This document shows positions 14,034-20,532 of a DNA stretch of 64,000 nt, piece after piece (the stretch's first letter is position 1; every line of letters starts with the position of its first letter). The DNA is from a virus. A program made the translations under genes and the position numbers. The notes beneath the pieces were generated by a model. That model was given only the letters and a program-made list of their open reading frames with translations. It was not told where the DNA came from and did not search any database. The stretch is taken from the IMG/VR virus record IMGVR_UViG_3300022752_000052, positions 1-64,000 of that record. The stretch is one strand, 5' to 3'.

Positions 14034-14243
14034 TTACCTTAGCTTTGCTCTAAAATAATTAAAAACTTCGGGGATATCTTTCTTGTAATACGGTTGATTA
14101 TCCTTAAGCCATTCCTTTAGTTCTTTGTCATTTTTAAAAGGTGCTGTCCAGGAATGACTATTAATAATTCTATTAAAAGTGGGCTCAAGTTCATCTATAA
14201 AATCTTGAACTGTCCAACCTTCCCAAATATGTTTATTATTCAT
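14034..14243 (-). CDS. Hypothetical protein (69 aa)
   Basis: The start is the ATG at 14243 (MNNKHIWEGWTVQDF) after a CCCCGCGAAAAACTT leader. A Trp-rich N-terminal half is followed by a helical, charged part (NDKELKEWLKDNQPYYKKD). No family is recognised. Confidence 0.6.
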   Translation of the reverse strand: MNNKHIWEGWTVQDFIDELEPTFNRIINSHSWTAPFKNDKELKEWLKDNQPYYKKDIPEVFNYFRAKLR

Positions 14244-14282
14244 TTTACTTTTTTTAAGTTTTTCGCGGGGATTAATATAATT

Positions 14283-14323
14283 TAAAGATAGGGAGAACAT
14301 TTATATTTTTAAACATTCCCCCA
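14283..14323 (-). promoter_or_regulatory. Weak family-B promoter
   Basis: TATCTTTA at 14283-14290 departs from the consensus in the last base. GGGAGAAC and the ATTCCCCC arm lie at the family-B positions. Confidence 0.45.
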
Positions 14324-14336
14324 TCTTTTTTAAATC

Positions 14337-14729
14337 CTATCCATATATAATTTCATTTAAAAATACAATCTGTAAAACAACATCTCCAGTAACTGCATCA
14401 TCATTATCATTTATCATGTCTAACAGATGGTCTAAGGGAACATTCTTAACTCTTTCATGTACTGTATCTAATGTAATATATTCTGTATCCATTCCACCTT
14501 CAAGGTCTTTCAATCCAATTCTAACTCCATCTCTTAACATTTGCATTAAAACATCTTCATAACATGGACTACTCAATTTAGCCTTAGCATTATTGTAGTC
14601 AGATTGTTTGTACTTTAAATCAAGTCCATATCCACTACACATATAATCCAATGAATTACATAAAGCATTGAAAAAAATCTCTTCGCTCAATTCATTTGTA
14701 AGCGAAACTTTTAAACCTTCTTTGTTCAT
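14337..14729 (-). CDS. Hypothetical protein (130 aa)
   Basis: A helical, acidic 130-residue protein with two Cys near 24-32 (ALCNSLDYMCSGYGL) and one later. No family is recognised. It is 42 bases downstream of 14772-14999 with no promoter between, so the two are cotranscribed. Confidence 0.6.
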   Translation of the reverse strand: MNKEGLKVSLTNELSEEIFFNALCNSLDYMCSGYGLDLKYKQSDYNNAKAKLSSPCYEDVLMQMLRDGVRIGLKDLEGGMDTEYITLDTVHERVKNVPLDHLLDMINDNDDAVTGDVVLQIVFLNEIIYG

Positions 14730-14771
14730 TTTTTAAGTATTTAAGTGGTGATTAAGATATTGAAATTCTAC

Positions 14772-14999
14772 TTATCTGTTTTCCATAATTTGACTAATCA
14801 TAATATCCATTGCTTCCTTATGCGTGAGAATGTTTCCAAACTCTAACATACTTTCTTCATCATAATATACTCCATTTCTGTCATTCCATTTTAACCAACT
14901 AATTAAGCTTTCTCTTGTCCATTTGCTTAATTCCTCTCTTAATTGTGATTCATTCATAGAATCATCTAAGATTCCATAAAAATTATGTCTTGTTCCCAT
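14772..14999 (-). CDS. Hypothetical protein (75 aa)
   Basis: The start is the ATG at 14999 (MGTRHNFYGILDDSMNES); the upstream part of the frame belongs to the leader. It has repeated aromatic/charged stretches (LSKWTRESLISWLKWNDRNG) and a helical end. No family is recognised. First gene after a family-B promoter. Confidence 0.6.
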   Translation of the reverse strand: MGTRHNFYGILDDSMNESQLREELSKWTRESLISWLKWNDRNGVYYDEESMLEFGNILTHKEAMDIMISQIMENR

Positions 15000-15032
15000 A
15001 GATACTTTATTTAAGTGGTGATTAATATAAGG

Positions 15033-15071
15033 CAAAGATAAGGGGAATATTTTACATTTCCAAACATTCCC
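15033..15071 (-). promoter_or_regulatory. Family-B promoter
   Basis: TATCTTTG 15033-15040, TTG 15061-15063, with the dyad GGGGAAT/ATTCCCC across the spacer. Confidence 0.75.
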
Positions 15072-15081
15072 CTCACATTTT

Positions 15082-15576
15082 TTACGCTAATTGAAAAACT
15101 TCTTTTGCTTTTAGATTCTGAATGCAGTCAACCTCAATCATTCTCAATTCAAACTCATTAGATTCCGTTTCTGGTTCTATTTCTTGCATTCTTTTAACTA
15201 ATGCTAACCGATTCCGTTCTGTTGTTGCGTCTGGAAAACCCCATCTAACTTGTTTTCCTGGAATTAAGAAAATGCGTAGAAATTTCTTTAGGTTCTTTGG
15301 ATTGTCGAATAAATGACCTTTGTTATCCAAAGCTCTAGCCCAACCTGGATTTACTACAACTTCCTCGCCCTCTCTATTCTCTAATCTTTTTTTGTAGGTG
15401 CTACCCAATTGGCAGGTACGAAAAGTAATGCAGCGCACTTCTTCGCGAGAAATACCATTAGCAGCCAACCAACCATAAGTTAGCTTTTTTGCTACCTTTT
15501 CTGCTGATGACTCATACTGGATAGCAGCAAAAGTGTTTCTAGGCGATAAGCCCTCGATGAAATTTAGAATACTCAT
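15082..15576 (-). CDS. Hypothetical protein (164 aa)
   Basis: A basic 164-residue protein. The first half is helical (SAEKVAKKLTYGWLAANGIS), then CITFRTCQLGSTYKKRLENR and a basic RWGFPDATTERNRL region. The charge suggests nucleic-acid binding, but no motif is recognised. Single gene. Confidence 0.65.
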   Translation of the reverse strand: MSILNFIEGLSPRNTFAAIQYESSAEKVAKKLTYGWLAANGISREEVRCITFRTCQLGSTYKKRLENREGEEVVVNPGWARALDNKGHLFDNPKNLKKFLRIFLIPGKQVRWGFPDATTERNRLALVKRMQEIEPETESNEFELRMIEVDCIQNLKAKEVFQLA

Positions 15577-15611
15577 AAGACTTGTTTATTAAGTGGTTTA
15601 AAATTATGATA

Positions 15612-15619
15612 CAAAGATA
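15612..15619 (-). promoter_or_regulatory. Promoter -7 box
   Basis: TATCTTTG about 35 bases upstream of the ATG at 15576. The region upstream carries the P2-type TTAAC words (CTCTTAACTAC, CATTAAC). Confidence 0.6.
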
Positions 15620-15711
15620 AGGGTAAAATCAATACCTAGTAGTTAAGAGAATGTTAATGTTTTCCCTATTTTAGTTAAAGAAATGTTAAAATCCGCCCCT
15701 GCAAAAATTTA

Positions 15712-15738
15712 CTCAGGCAGGGCGGAGCCCTGCCTGAG
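15712..15738 (-). repeat. Class-1 palindrome
   Basis: CTCAGGCAGGGC, GGA, GCCCTGCCTGAG: a perfect 12-bp stem. Confidence 0.85.
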
Positions 15739-15761
15739 CGAAATTCACTGGCATGAAAGAT

Positions 15762-15788
15762 CCCCGACGGACACTAAATCCGACGGGG
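15762..15788 (-). terminator. Hairpin terminator
   Basis: The same hairpin as 13986-14012 (CCCCGACGG/CCGACGGGG), downstream of 15812. Confidence 0.6.
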
Positions 15789-15811
15789 CTAAAAAACAAG
15801 TTATTATATTT

Positions 15812-16042
15812 TTAGTAGTTTATGCCTCCTTCGCATCTACCGTTATTAAAAATTTGGTCGTCGCTTGGGTCTTCGTCGTAAATTGTTAGTATGTAATTTA
15901 CAAATTTTTCTAAGTCCTTTTTTGATATACCGTTGAACCCGTCGAAGTCCTTAAGTTCTGATACCGTTTCTTTTGCAAGTATTATAAGCTCTTCGTTTAT
16001 GTCGTTTTGAGAGCTTGCAGATATCCTACTGTTGATTGCCAT
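15812..16042 (-). CDS. Hypothetical protein (76 aa)
   Basis: An acidic, helical 76-residue protein (NDINEELIILAKETVSELKD) with a GISKKDLEKFVNYIL segment. It ends NNGRCEGGINY. No family is recognised. Confidence 0.6.
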   Translation of the reverse strand: MAINSRISASSQNDINEELIILAKETVSELKDFDGFNGISKKDLEKFVNYILTIYDEDPSDDQIFNNGRCEGGINY

Positions 16043-16076
16043 AACTTTATAATTTTAAGTGATTAATAATATGTTG

Positions 16077-16117
16077 CAAATATAAGGGGAATATTTGAAA
16101 TATCCAAACATTCCCCT
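16077..16117 (-). promoter_or_regulatory. Family-B promoter
   Basis: TATATTTG 16077-16084, TTG 16105-16107, with the dyad GGGGAAT/ATTCCCC between them. Confidence 0.75.
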
Positions 16118-16124
16118 ATATTTT

Positions 16125-16844
16125 TTAGTGTTTAGGAATATAAATATTTTTTGCGCTTATTGAATTTCCCGCACAAAGTCCACAATTGGCGCAAGATACC
16201 CTTTTTTCCTTTTCTATCGTTGGTGATGATGGACACATAATACTGTTTTCTATGGTGCCTACATTGAACGTCCTGAAGCCTAAATCATTGGCTATTTTTG
16301 CCTCAAAAATATTATGCGTCGAAGCCATCAATAATTTAGCGTATTCCTTAAATTCCGGTTTGTTCCACTGATGGGTATAACCCGTTTTACGTTTTGCTAA
16401 TTTAGATAAACCGTTTAACAAATCTAAAGGTAGTGTAACCGCTTCACCATACGAGCCAAACCGTACTAATGAAATATTTAGATTTTTGGCAGTCAATTTA
16501 TCTAAATACTTGTTTAATAAAGGCAGTACGTCGCTATAATCTGTAGCTAATAAACCTAATTTATACTTTTTATTAAGAGAGCGTAATTTAGATTTTAAGC
16601 CTTTTAGCATATTACCTTTATGCGTATAACAGCCACCACTTTTACCGCTGTTTTGATTGTAGCTAAAAGGACAATCTAAACAATTTTCTTTATCTTGAGT
16701 AAAGTCATTGTTTATAACTTGCTGCAAATCATAGTGATACGTTTGTACAACAAAACGACCACCAAGTTTTTTTGTAGCCGATAATTTAAGGTCTATAGAA
16801 TGTACTGTTTGACCTAAAATAAAATTGAAACCTAAGATTTTCAT
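16125..16844 (-). CDS. Cysteine-rich phage protein, DUF7227-like (239 aa), paralogue of 11394-12101
   Basis: All motifs of the paralogue are in the same order: CLDCPFSYN, GKSGGCYTHKG, VRFGSYGEAVTLP, GYTHQWNKPE, MASTHN, LGFRTFN, IMCPSSP and SCANCGLC near the C-terminus. Overall identity by eye is moderate, so the duplication is old. Conserved Cys, His and Arg residues suggest a metal-dependent activity. Each copy has its own promoter of a different family, so they may be expressed at different times. Confidence 0.7.
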   Translation of the reverse strand: MKILGFNFILGQTVHSIDLKLSATKKLGGRFVVQTYHYDLQQVINNDFTQDKENCLDCPFSYNQNSGKSGGCYTHKGNMLKGLKSKLRSLNKKYKLGLLATDYSDVLPLLNKYLDKLTAKNLNISLVRFGSYGEAVTLPLDLLNGLSKLAKRKTGYTHQWNKPEFKEYAKLLMASTHNIFEAKIANDLGFRTFNVGTIENSIMCPSSPTIEKEKRVSCANCGLCAGNSISAKNIYIPKH

Positions 16845-16881
16845 AACCTGTTTTTGTTTAAGTGATTAATTAATTGCATTA

Positions 16882-16889
16882 CAAAGATA
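16882..16889 (-). promoter_or_regulatory. Promoter -7 box
   Basis: TATCTTTG upstream of 16844, followed upstream by the P2-type region (AAACATTAACACTTTTTTAAC). Confidence 0.6.
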
Positions 16890-16991
16890 ATACTATTTTT
16901 TAAATTTTAATAATAAGTTTAGTTAAAAAAGTGTTAATGTTTTCCCTATTTTAGTTAAAGAAATGTTAAGATTCGCCCCTGCAAAAATTTA

Positions 16992-17018
16992 CTCAGGCAA
17001 GGCTCCGCCTTGCCTGAG
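16992..17018 (-). repeat. Class-1 palindrome
   Basis: CTCAGGCAAGGC, TCC, GCCTTGCCTGAG: a perfect 12-bp stem; flank GCGAAATTCGCTAGC. Confidence 0.85.
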
Positions 17019-17041
17019 CGAAATTCGCTAGCATAAGAATG

Positions 17042-17067
17042 CCCACCAAACCGTTCCGTTTGGTGGG
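17042..17067 (-). terminator. Hairpin terminator
   Basis: CCCACCAAAC (17042-17051) with GTTTGGTGGG (17058-17067), a 10-bp stem just downstream of 17080. The T-rich side faces the gene. Confidence 0.65.
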
Positions 17068-17079
17068 TTTCTTTATTTA

Positions 17080-17316
17080 TTAGTGAGCTAAAAGATATAT
17101 CCCAGGTTGTCCCTTTGAAGGTCCGTTTCCAACAGGTATCGGCCTTATGGGCTTTTGTATTTTAAATTGGTTTTCAAACCGATTAATTTCGTTATCCAAT
17201 TCATAGGCTACATCTATAAAATCGGTAAAATCTAAATTACCGTTTTCTGAAATTGCCTTTTTAATAGCCGATTGAAGAGTTTTTAAAGCGCCTTTTTTTT
17301 CTTTTAAAGTAACCAT
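17080..17316 (-). CDS. Hypothetical protein (78 aa)
   Basis: A basic helical N-terminal half (LKEKKGALKTLQSAIKKAI) and a Pro/Gly-rich tail (RPIPVGNGPSKGQPGIYLLAH). No family is recognised. Its promoter is a diverged family-A copy. Confidence 0.6.
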   Translation of the reverse strand: MVTLKEKKGALKTLQSAIKKAISENGNLDFTDFIDVAYELDNEINRFENQFKIQKPIRPIPVGNGPSKGQPGIYLLAH

Positions 17317-17349
17317 TTTTAAGTTTTTTGTGGTTTAAAAATTATAAAG

Positions 17350-17406
17350 CAAAGATAAGGGTATTGAATGTATTATGCAATACCCTCGGTGTTAACGTTT
17401 TGTTAA
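17350..17406 (-). promoter_or_regulatory. Family-A promoter with degenerate dyad arm
   Basis: TATCTTTG 17350-17357, TTG 17378-17380, TTAAC 17391-17395 and 17402-17406. One arm is GATAAGGGTAT; the other, ATACCCTCGGT, has lost its outer bases. Confidence 0.8.
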
Positions 17407-17579
17407 ATTATCAGTACTGCAAATAATACAATTAGCAATATCCATAAGGACGAACCAATAAAAAATTTTGTTAACGTCTGTTTTACTGTATCGCCGTCGG
17501 CTTCGCTATTTAAAATCATAGCGTATAAACTAATCGGAAACCAACAGCCTAAAAAGAAAATTAAAATGAATAGGTACAT
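17403..17579 (-). CDS. Small membrane protein, two TM segments (58 aa)
   Basis: An ATG at 17579 begins 58 codons: MYLFILIFFLGCWFPISLYA, a polar loop NSEADGDTVKQT, then WILLIVLFAVLII at the end. It is a helical hairpin like the proteins at 1489 and 19736. The stop codon lies in the distal TTAAC of the next promoter, and it has its own -7 box and leader. Function unknown. Confidence 0.65.
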   Translation of the reverse strand: MYLFILIFFLGCWFPISLYAMILNSEADGDTVKQTLTKFFIGSSLWILLIVLFAVLII

Positions 17580-17621
17580 AACTTGTTTATTTAACGCCTT
17601 CGCTTCATTGCGACTGCATTA

Positions 17622-17629
17622 CAAAGATA
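17622..17629 (-). promoter_or_regulatory. Promoter -7 box
   Basis: TATCTTTG upstream of 17579, within an ACTATTTTTTAAATTT context shared with the box at 16882. Confidence 0.6.
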
Positions 17630-17731
17630 ATACTATTTTTTAAATTTTAATAATAAGTAGTAGTTAATAAGTGTTAATATTTTCGCTATTTTAGTTAAAG
17701 AAATGTTAAAATCCGCCCCTGCAAAAATTTA

Positions 17732-17758
17732 CTCAGGCAAGGCGGAGCCTTGCCGGAG
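17732..17758 (-). repeat. Class-1 palindrome
   Basis: CTCAGGCAAGGC, GGA, GCCTTGCCGGAG: one mismatch in a 12-bp stem. Confidence 0.8.
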
Positions 17759-17819
17759 CGAAATTCGCTAGCGGATTGATTCGGACAAAATCCAGGATTT
17801 ATAGGTAGCTATTATTTGA

Positions 17820-17843
17820 GGGGTTGAGCCGTAACTCAACCCC
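17820..17843 (-). terminator. Hairpin terminator
   Basis: GGGGTTGAG (17820-17828) with CTCAACCCC (17835-17843), just downstream of 17855. No T tract on the minus strand. Confidence 0.55.
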
Positions 17844-17854
17844 GAATTTCCGTT

Positions 17855-18052
17855 CTACAATCGGTTGTATTGAGACTTTGCGACTCTTAGCTGACCTTCT
17901 GTTAGAACATCCTTAGCCCACCTCTTGAAGGAAGCAAAGTTCACCACGGTATCTATGTCCCTACCGTTCTGGGTTACTCTAACTTTTTTTCCTAGTACAG
18001 AAGCTGAGAAAATGATTCTGATACCGTTCGATTCTAAAATGGTGCTTTTCAT
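17855..18052 (-). CDS. Hypothetical protein (65 aa)
   Basis: A basic 65-residue protein: a strand-rich first half (IRIIFSASVLGKKVRVTQNG) then a helical RWAKDVLTEGQLRVAKSQY. It could bind nucleic acid, but no motif is recognised. Single gene. Confidence 0.6.
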   Translation of the reverse strand: MKSTILESNGIRIIFSASVLGKKVRVTQNGRDIDTVVNFASFKRWAKDVLTEGQLRVAKSQYNRL

Positions 18053-18103
18053 GGTACTTGTTTTTACGTTTAAGTGATTAATTAATTGCTTTTGATTGCA
18101 TTA

Positions 18104-18111
18104 CAAAGATA
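18104..18111 (-). promoter_or_regulatory. Promoter -7 box
   Basis: TATCTTTG about 50 bases upstream of the ATG at 18052; P2-type TTAAC words lie upstream. Confidence 0.6.
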
Positions 18112-18202
18112 AACAAAAAAGTAATAAGTAGTAGTTAATAAGTGTTAATATTTTTGCTATTTTAGTTAAAGAAATGTTAAGATCCGCCGCTGCAAAAATT
18201 TA

Positions 18203-18229
18203 CTCAGGCAAGGCGGAGCCTTGCCGGAG
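18203..18229 (-). repeat. Class-1 palindrome (last copy)
   Basis: CTCAGGCAAGGC, GGA, GCCTTGCCGGAG, as at 17732, with the flank CGAAATTCGCT. Confidence 0.8.
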
Positions 18230-18263
18230 CGAAATTCGCTCTGACAAGGGTCCTTAAGTTTCC

Positions 18264-18500
18264 TTAGTTGCACTCACATTTTATGCGTAGTGTGTTTACG
18301 TCGACTTTGATACTGTTATACTCAAGGTCTATACCGTAGAACTTAACCGTTTCATTAATCAAAGAATCCGTTTTGGTAAACGTTCCAGGCATCTCCCATG
18401 ACCGCGTACCTACTTTTTCTAAGTACTCCGTTTTGCCTCCGTTTGACTGTGGAACGCATACATAAACATAAATGATAATGATTATTAATTTGCCTAACAT
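18264..18500 (-). CDS. Secreted or membrane-anchored small protein (78 aa)
   Basis: The N-terminus MLGKLIIIIIYVYVCVPQSNGG is a short hydrophobic segment fitting a signal peptide or anchor; VPQSNG could be a cleavage region. The remainder is soluble and ends RIKCECN with two Cys. No promoter box lies between it and 18566-18865, so it probably depends on readthrough past the hairpin at 18538. Confidence 0.6.
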   Translation of the reverse strand: MLGKLIIIIIYVYVCVPQSNGGKTEYLEKVGTRSWEMPGTFTKTDSLINETVKFYGIDLEYNSIKVDVNTLRIKCECN

Positions 18501-18537
18501 GATATATAATTTAAAGTGTTAAAAATTTGTTAAAGTA

Positions 18538-18557
18538 GGGTAGGCTTTCGCCTACCC
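18538..18557 (-). terminator. Hairpin terminator
   Basis: GGGTAGGC (18538-18545), TTTC, GCCTACCC (18550-18557), after the stop at 18566. The following minus-strand TACTTTAACAAATTTTT is only partly T-rich, so it may attenuate. Confidence 0.6.
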
Positions 18558-18565
18558 CTTTTGGT

Positions 18566-18865
18566 TTACTTTGTGCTTAAGAATTGCCATGTAGGCGTCT
18601 CTTCGTAGGTTGCAATGCCGTTATTTTGCTCGTTGGTTTTACGCGTTTTAAGCATTTTTTCCAACGTTCTAACCCATTTTGAATATGCCCACGTTTTGTT
18701 CTTACGAATGCTTACAGTGAACCCACCTACTTTTAATAGGGTTAAGTTTTGGGACTGTAAACCTTCAATGATTTCAGCGCGAAGCGTTTTTTCCCTTGCT
18801 TCTAAAATTGATTTTGCAGCCAATACCTCTTTTAATTCAACTGCAACACTTTCTAAATTTTTCAT
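18566..18865 (-). CDS. Coiled-coil protein (99 aa), paralogue of 2459-2788
   Basis: A charged helix at about 6-35 (AKSILEAREKTLRAEIIEGL), a strand-rich stretch GGFTVSIRKNKTWAYSK, a second charged helix, and GIATYEETPTWQF at the end. The same order of elements is found in the 2459-2788 product. The YSK and G(V/I)ATY motifs are the best marks of common origin. Function unknown. Confidence 0.7.
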   Translation of the reverse strand: MKNLESVAVELKEVLAAKSILEAREKTLRAEIIEGLQSQNLTLLKVGGFTVSIRKNKTWAYSKWVRTLEKMLKTRKTNEQNNGIATYEETPTWQFLSTK

Positions 18866-18907
18866 AACTTTGTTTTTTAGTGCTCTCGCTTCATTGCGAT
18901 TGCATTA

Positions 18908-18915
18908 CAAATATA
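18908..18915 (-). promoter_or_regulatory. Promoter -7 box
   Basis: TATATTTG in the context GTTGTATATTTGTAATGCAATCG; the leader resembles that of 22944-23156 (TTTTTTAG, CATTGCGA). Confidence 0.6.
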
Positions 18916-18987
18916 CAACAAGATTTTTATATTTAATAACTTTTAGCAAATAAATTTCAATATTTTTTTAAATTGATCCGCAAAAAA

Positions 18988-19027
18988 TTTACTCGGGCTT
19001 CCTGTTAGTCAGCCCTAGCAAAATTCG
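18988..19027 (-). repeat. Class-2 element
   Basis: TTTACTCGGGCTTCCTGTTA followed by GTCAGCCCTAGCAAAATTCG; core stem GGGCT/AGCCC. First of seven copies from here to 23.3 kb. Confidence 0.85.
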
Positions 19028-19063
19028 TTCGCTTCCGTTCGGTTCCGTTTGGGCATAAAAAAA

Positions 19064-19087
19064 CCCCGAACCGTTTCCGGTCCGGGG
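19064..19087 (-). terminator. Rho-independent terminator
   Basis: CCCCG and ACCG arms with a short loop (CCCCGAACCG / CGGTCCGGGG), followed on the minus strand by seven T. The same terminator recurs at 20734 and 22099. Confidence 0.85.
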
Positions 19088-19097
19088 CTGTTTGGTT

Positions 19098-19529
19098 TTA
19101 GAACTCTTGCCACATTTCTTGAGTGACGTCCTGCATTTCTTGTACCCATATATCGAATAAGGGGTGTTGAGATTCGTCGAACTGTTCCCATTGTTCCTTT
19201 TGGTACATCCCCTCCCAAAACTCAGATTCTTCAGGTAGTGCATCTATTTGTTGAGGGAAAAACTTTTCGGGGTGATAAGATAACAAAGACATAAAAATTA
19301 TCTCTTCTGATTTCTTTGCCCAATTTTTGAATTCTTGGATAAAAAATTCAGGACCAATTGAAATTTCTGTACCGTCCTGTAATTCTTTTTGGCATTTCCG
19401 GAACGCTTCATAGAATGCCAATTTTGTATCTTCCTGCCCAACTCCAAATCCAACATAGACTTGAGCAGTGTTTAAAATTGGGAACATGGCATTGAATATT
19501 GTCGCCACATAATTCTGATTGTTTTCCAT
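19098..19529 (-). CDS. Hypothetical protein (143 aa)
   Basis: A 143-residue acidic protein rich in Glu, Gln, Phe and Trp. It starts with a hydrophobic VATIFNAMFPIL and ends DVTQEMWQEF. Probably helical and cytoplasmic; no family is recognised. Frames at 18989-19243 and 19015-19218 are shadows over its end and terminator. Confidence 0.65.
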   Translation of the reverse strand: MENNQNYVATIFNAMFPILNTAQVYVGFGVGQEDTKLAFYEAFRKCQKELQDGTEISIGPEFFIQEFKNWAKKSEEIIFMSLLSYHPEKFFPQQIDALPEESEFWEGMYQKEQWEQFDESQHPLFDIWVQEMQDVTQEMWQEF

Positions 19530-19563
19530 AAGGATAAAGTATTTAAGTGATTAATTAATGACT

Positions 19564-19571
19564 CAAAAATA
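19564..19571 (-). promoter_or_regulatory. Promoter -7 box, family D relative
   Basis: TATTTTTG in the GAGTCATTAATTAATCACTT leader context shared with 20567 and 21234, but the upstream ATATTCCTAATAT dyad is poorly kept. Confidence 0.55.
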
Positions 19572-19645
19572 CAACATAAAACTATATAATCATAACTTTT
19601 ACCTAATTATTTTGCTAAAAACACCATATTTGATCCGCAAAAAAA

Positions 19646-19684
19646 TTACTCGGGCTTTCTGTTAGTCAGCCCTAGCAAAATTCG
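19646..19684 (-). repeat. Class-2 element
   Basis: The same core as 18988-19027 but without the usual terminator beside it; CGGCGGGGATTAAT follows. Confidence 0.8.
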
Positions 19685-19735
19685 GCGGGGATTAATCATA
19701 AACCAATCCCAGCCGTAAACTACATCTATCATCAT

Positions 19736-20005
19736 CTATAAAAACCAATACTTCATGCAAACTAATGCTATATAAATCCAAACTAAATCATTAAATATAC
19801 ATTTTAAATCAATCCTATCATCTTTACTTATAATGTTTAATAATTCCTTACATATATCCCAAATGTTATTAATGACAATGATAACCAATAATAATTTAAT
19901 CCAGAATGCCCAATCATGAGGAACTGCATCAATGGATAAAAATCTCATTACATGCGTTCCAAATTGGATTGCATCATTATTCAAAAGAGATGATAGACTA
20001 TTCAT
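19736..20005 (-). CDS. Small membrane protein (89 aa)
   Basis: Hydrophobic segments at about residues 33-48 (FWIKLLLVIIVINNIW) and 72-87 (LVWIYIALVCMKYWF) flank a polar loop. No signal peptide and no known family. It has no -7 box of its own and probably shares a transcript with the genes upstream (20532, 20227). Confidence 0.6.
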   Translation of the reverse strand: MNSLSSLLNNDAIQFGTHVMRFLSIDAVPHDWAFWIKLLLVIIVINNIWDICKELLNIISKDDRIDLKCIFNDLVWIYIALVCMKYWFL

Positions 20006-20058
20006 GTTAATGTGTTTGAAATGTGATATGATAAAATGTAATCCGTTCTAATGATAAA

Positions 20059-20090
20059 ACGAACCCCGACCGTTATAAGCCGAGGTTCGT
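20059..20090 (-). terminator. Hairpin terminator
   Basis: ACGAACC (20059-20065) with GGTTCGT (20084-20090) and further inner pairing; TTTTATC follows on the minus strand. Downstream of 20096. Confidence 0.65.
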
Positions 20091-20095
20091 CCGTT

Positions 20096-20227
20096 CTAAA
20101 TGTTTTTAATTATAGTGCCTATGATTACTAGCACAATCATTAATAACATTCCTACATAGAATGACACGCAAACAATCTCGATATGATTGTTTTTGATGTC
20201 GATTAACATTCTTTGAGTTCTCGACAT
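20096..20227 (-). CDS. Single-pass membrane protein (43 aa)
   Basis: The start is the ATG at 20227 (MSRTQRMLIDIKNNHIE); the longer frame to 20305 overlaps a terminator and the upstream gene. A basic N-terminus is followed by one TM segment, VSFYVGMLLMIVLVIIGTII. Topology is probably N-in. Function unknown. Confidence 0.6.
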   Translation of the reverse strand: MSRTQRMLIDIKNNHIEIVCVSFYVGMLLMIVLVIIGTIIKNI

Positions 20228-20255
20228 AACTATTTGTTTAAGGGGTTTAAAAAGT

Positions 20256-20278
20256 GCCCCGCGATATAACCGCGGGGC
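20256..20278. terminator. GC-rich bidirectional hairpin
   Basis: GCCCCGCG (20256-20263) with CGCGGGGC (20271-20278); T runs follow on both strands. Almost the same hairpin occurs at 22915-22938. Confidence 0.75.
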
Positions 20279-20286
20279 TTTTTTGT

Positions 20287-20532
20287 TTAGGCCTTTTTTA
20301 AGCAATCCTCGATAAATTCTACGGCATTGTTCAATAACCTTTCTGTTGAATGCATGTGGACGTTTTCAACTTCATTTGGAAATTTACCTTTTAATCTGTA
20401 AAATTCCTCTCTTGTTTTTACCATAGATTCTAAGTACTTTTCCTGTGATTCTTTAGAACCATAGTACTTTTGTTCAACCATTGTTGAAATAATCAAATCC
20501 GCGAATACTTGGCTTACAATGAATGCTGACAT
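20287..20532 (-). CDS. Hypothetical protein (81 aa)
   Basis: A helical protein with a partly hydrophobic N-terminus (MSAFIVSQVFADLIISTMVE) and a charged middle (KYLESMVKTREEFYRLKGK). It ends EFIEDCLKKA. No family is recognised. Confidence 0.6.
   Translation of the reverse strand: MSAFIVSQVFADLIISTMVEQKYYGSKESQEKYLESMVKTREEFYRLKGKFPNEVENVHMHSTERLLNNAVEFIEDCLKKA

Noticed and set aside
18989-19243. Overlapping minus ORFs of 67 and 84 codons
   Set aside because: They cross a terminator and a class-2 element and overlap the better gene 19098-19529.
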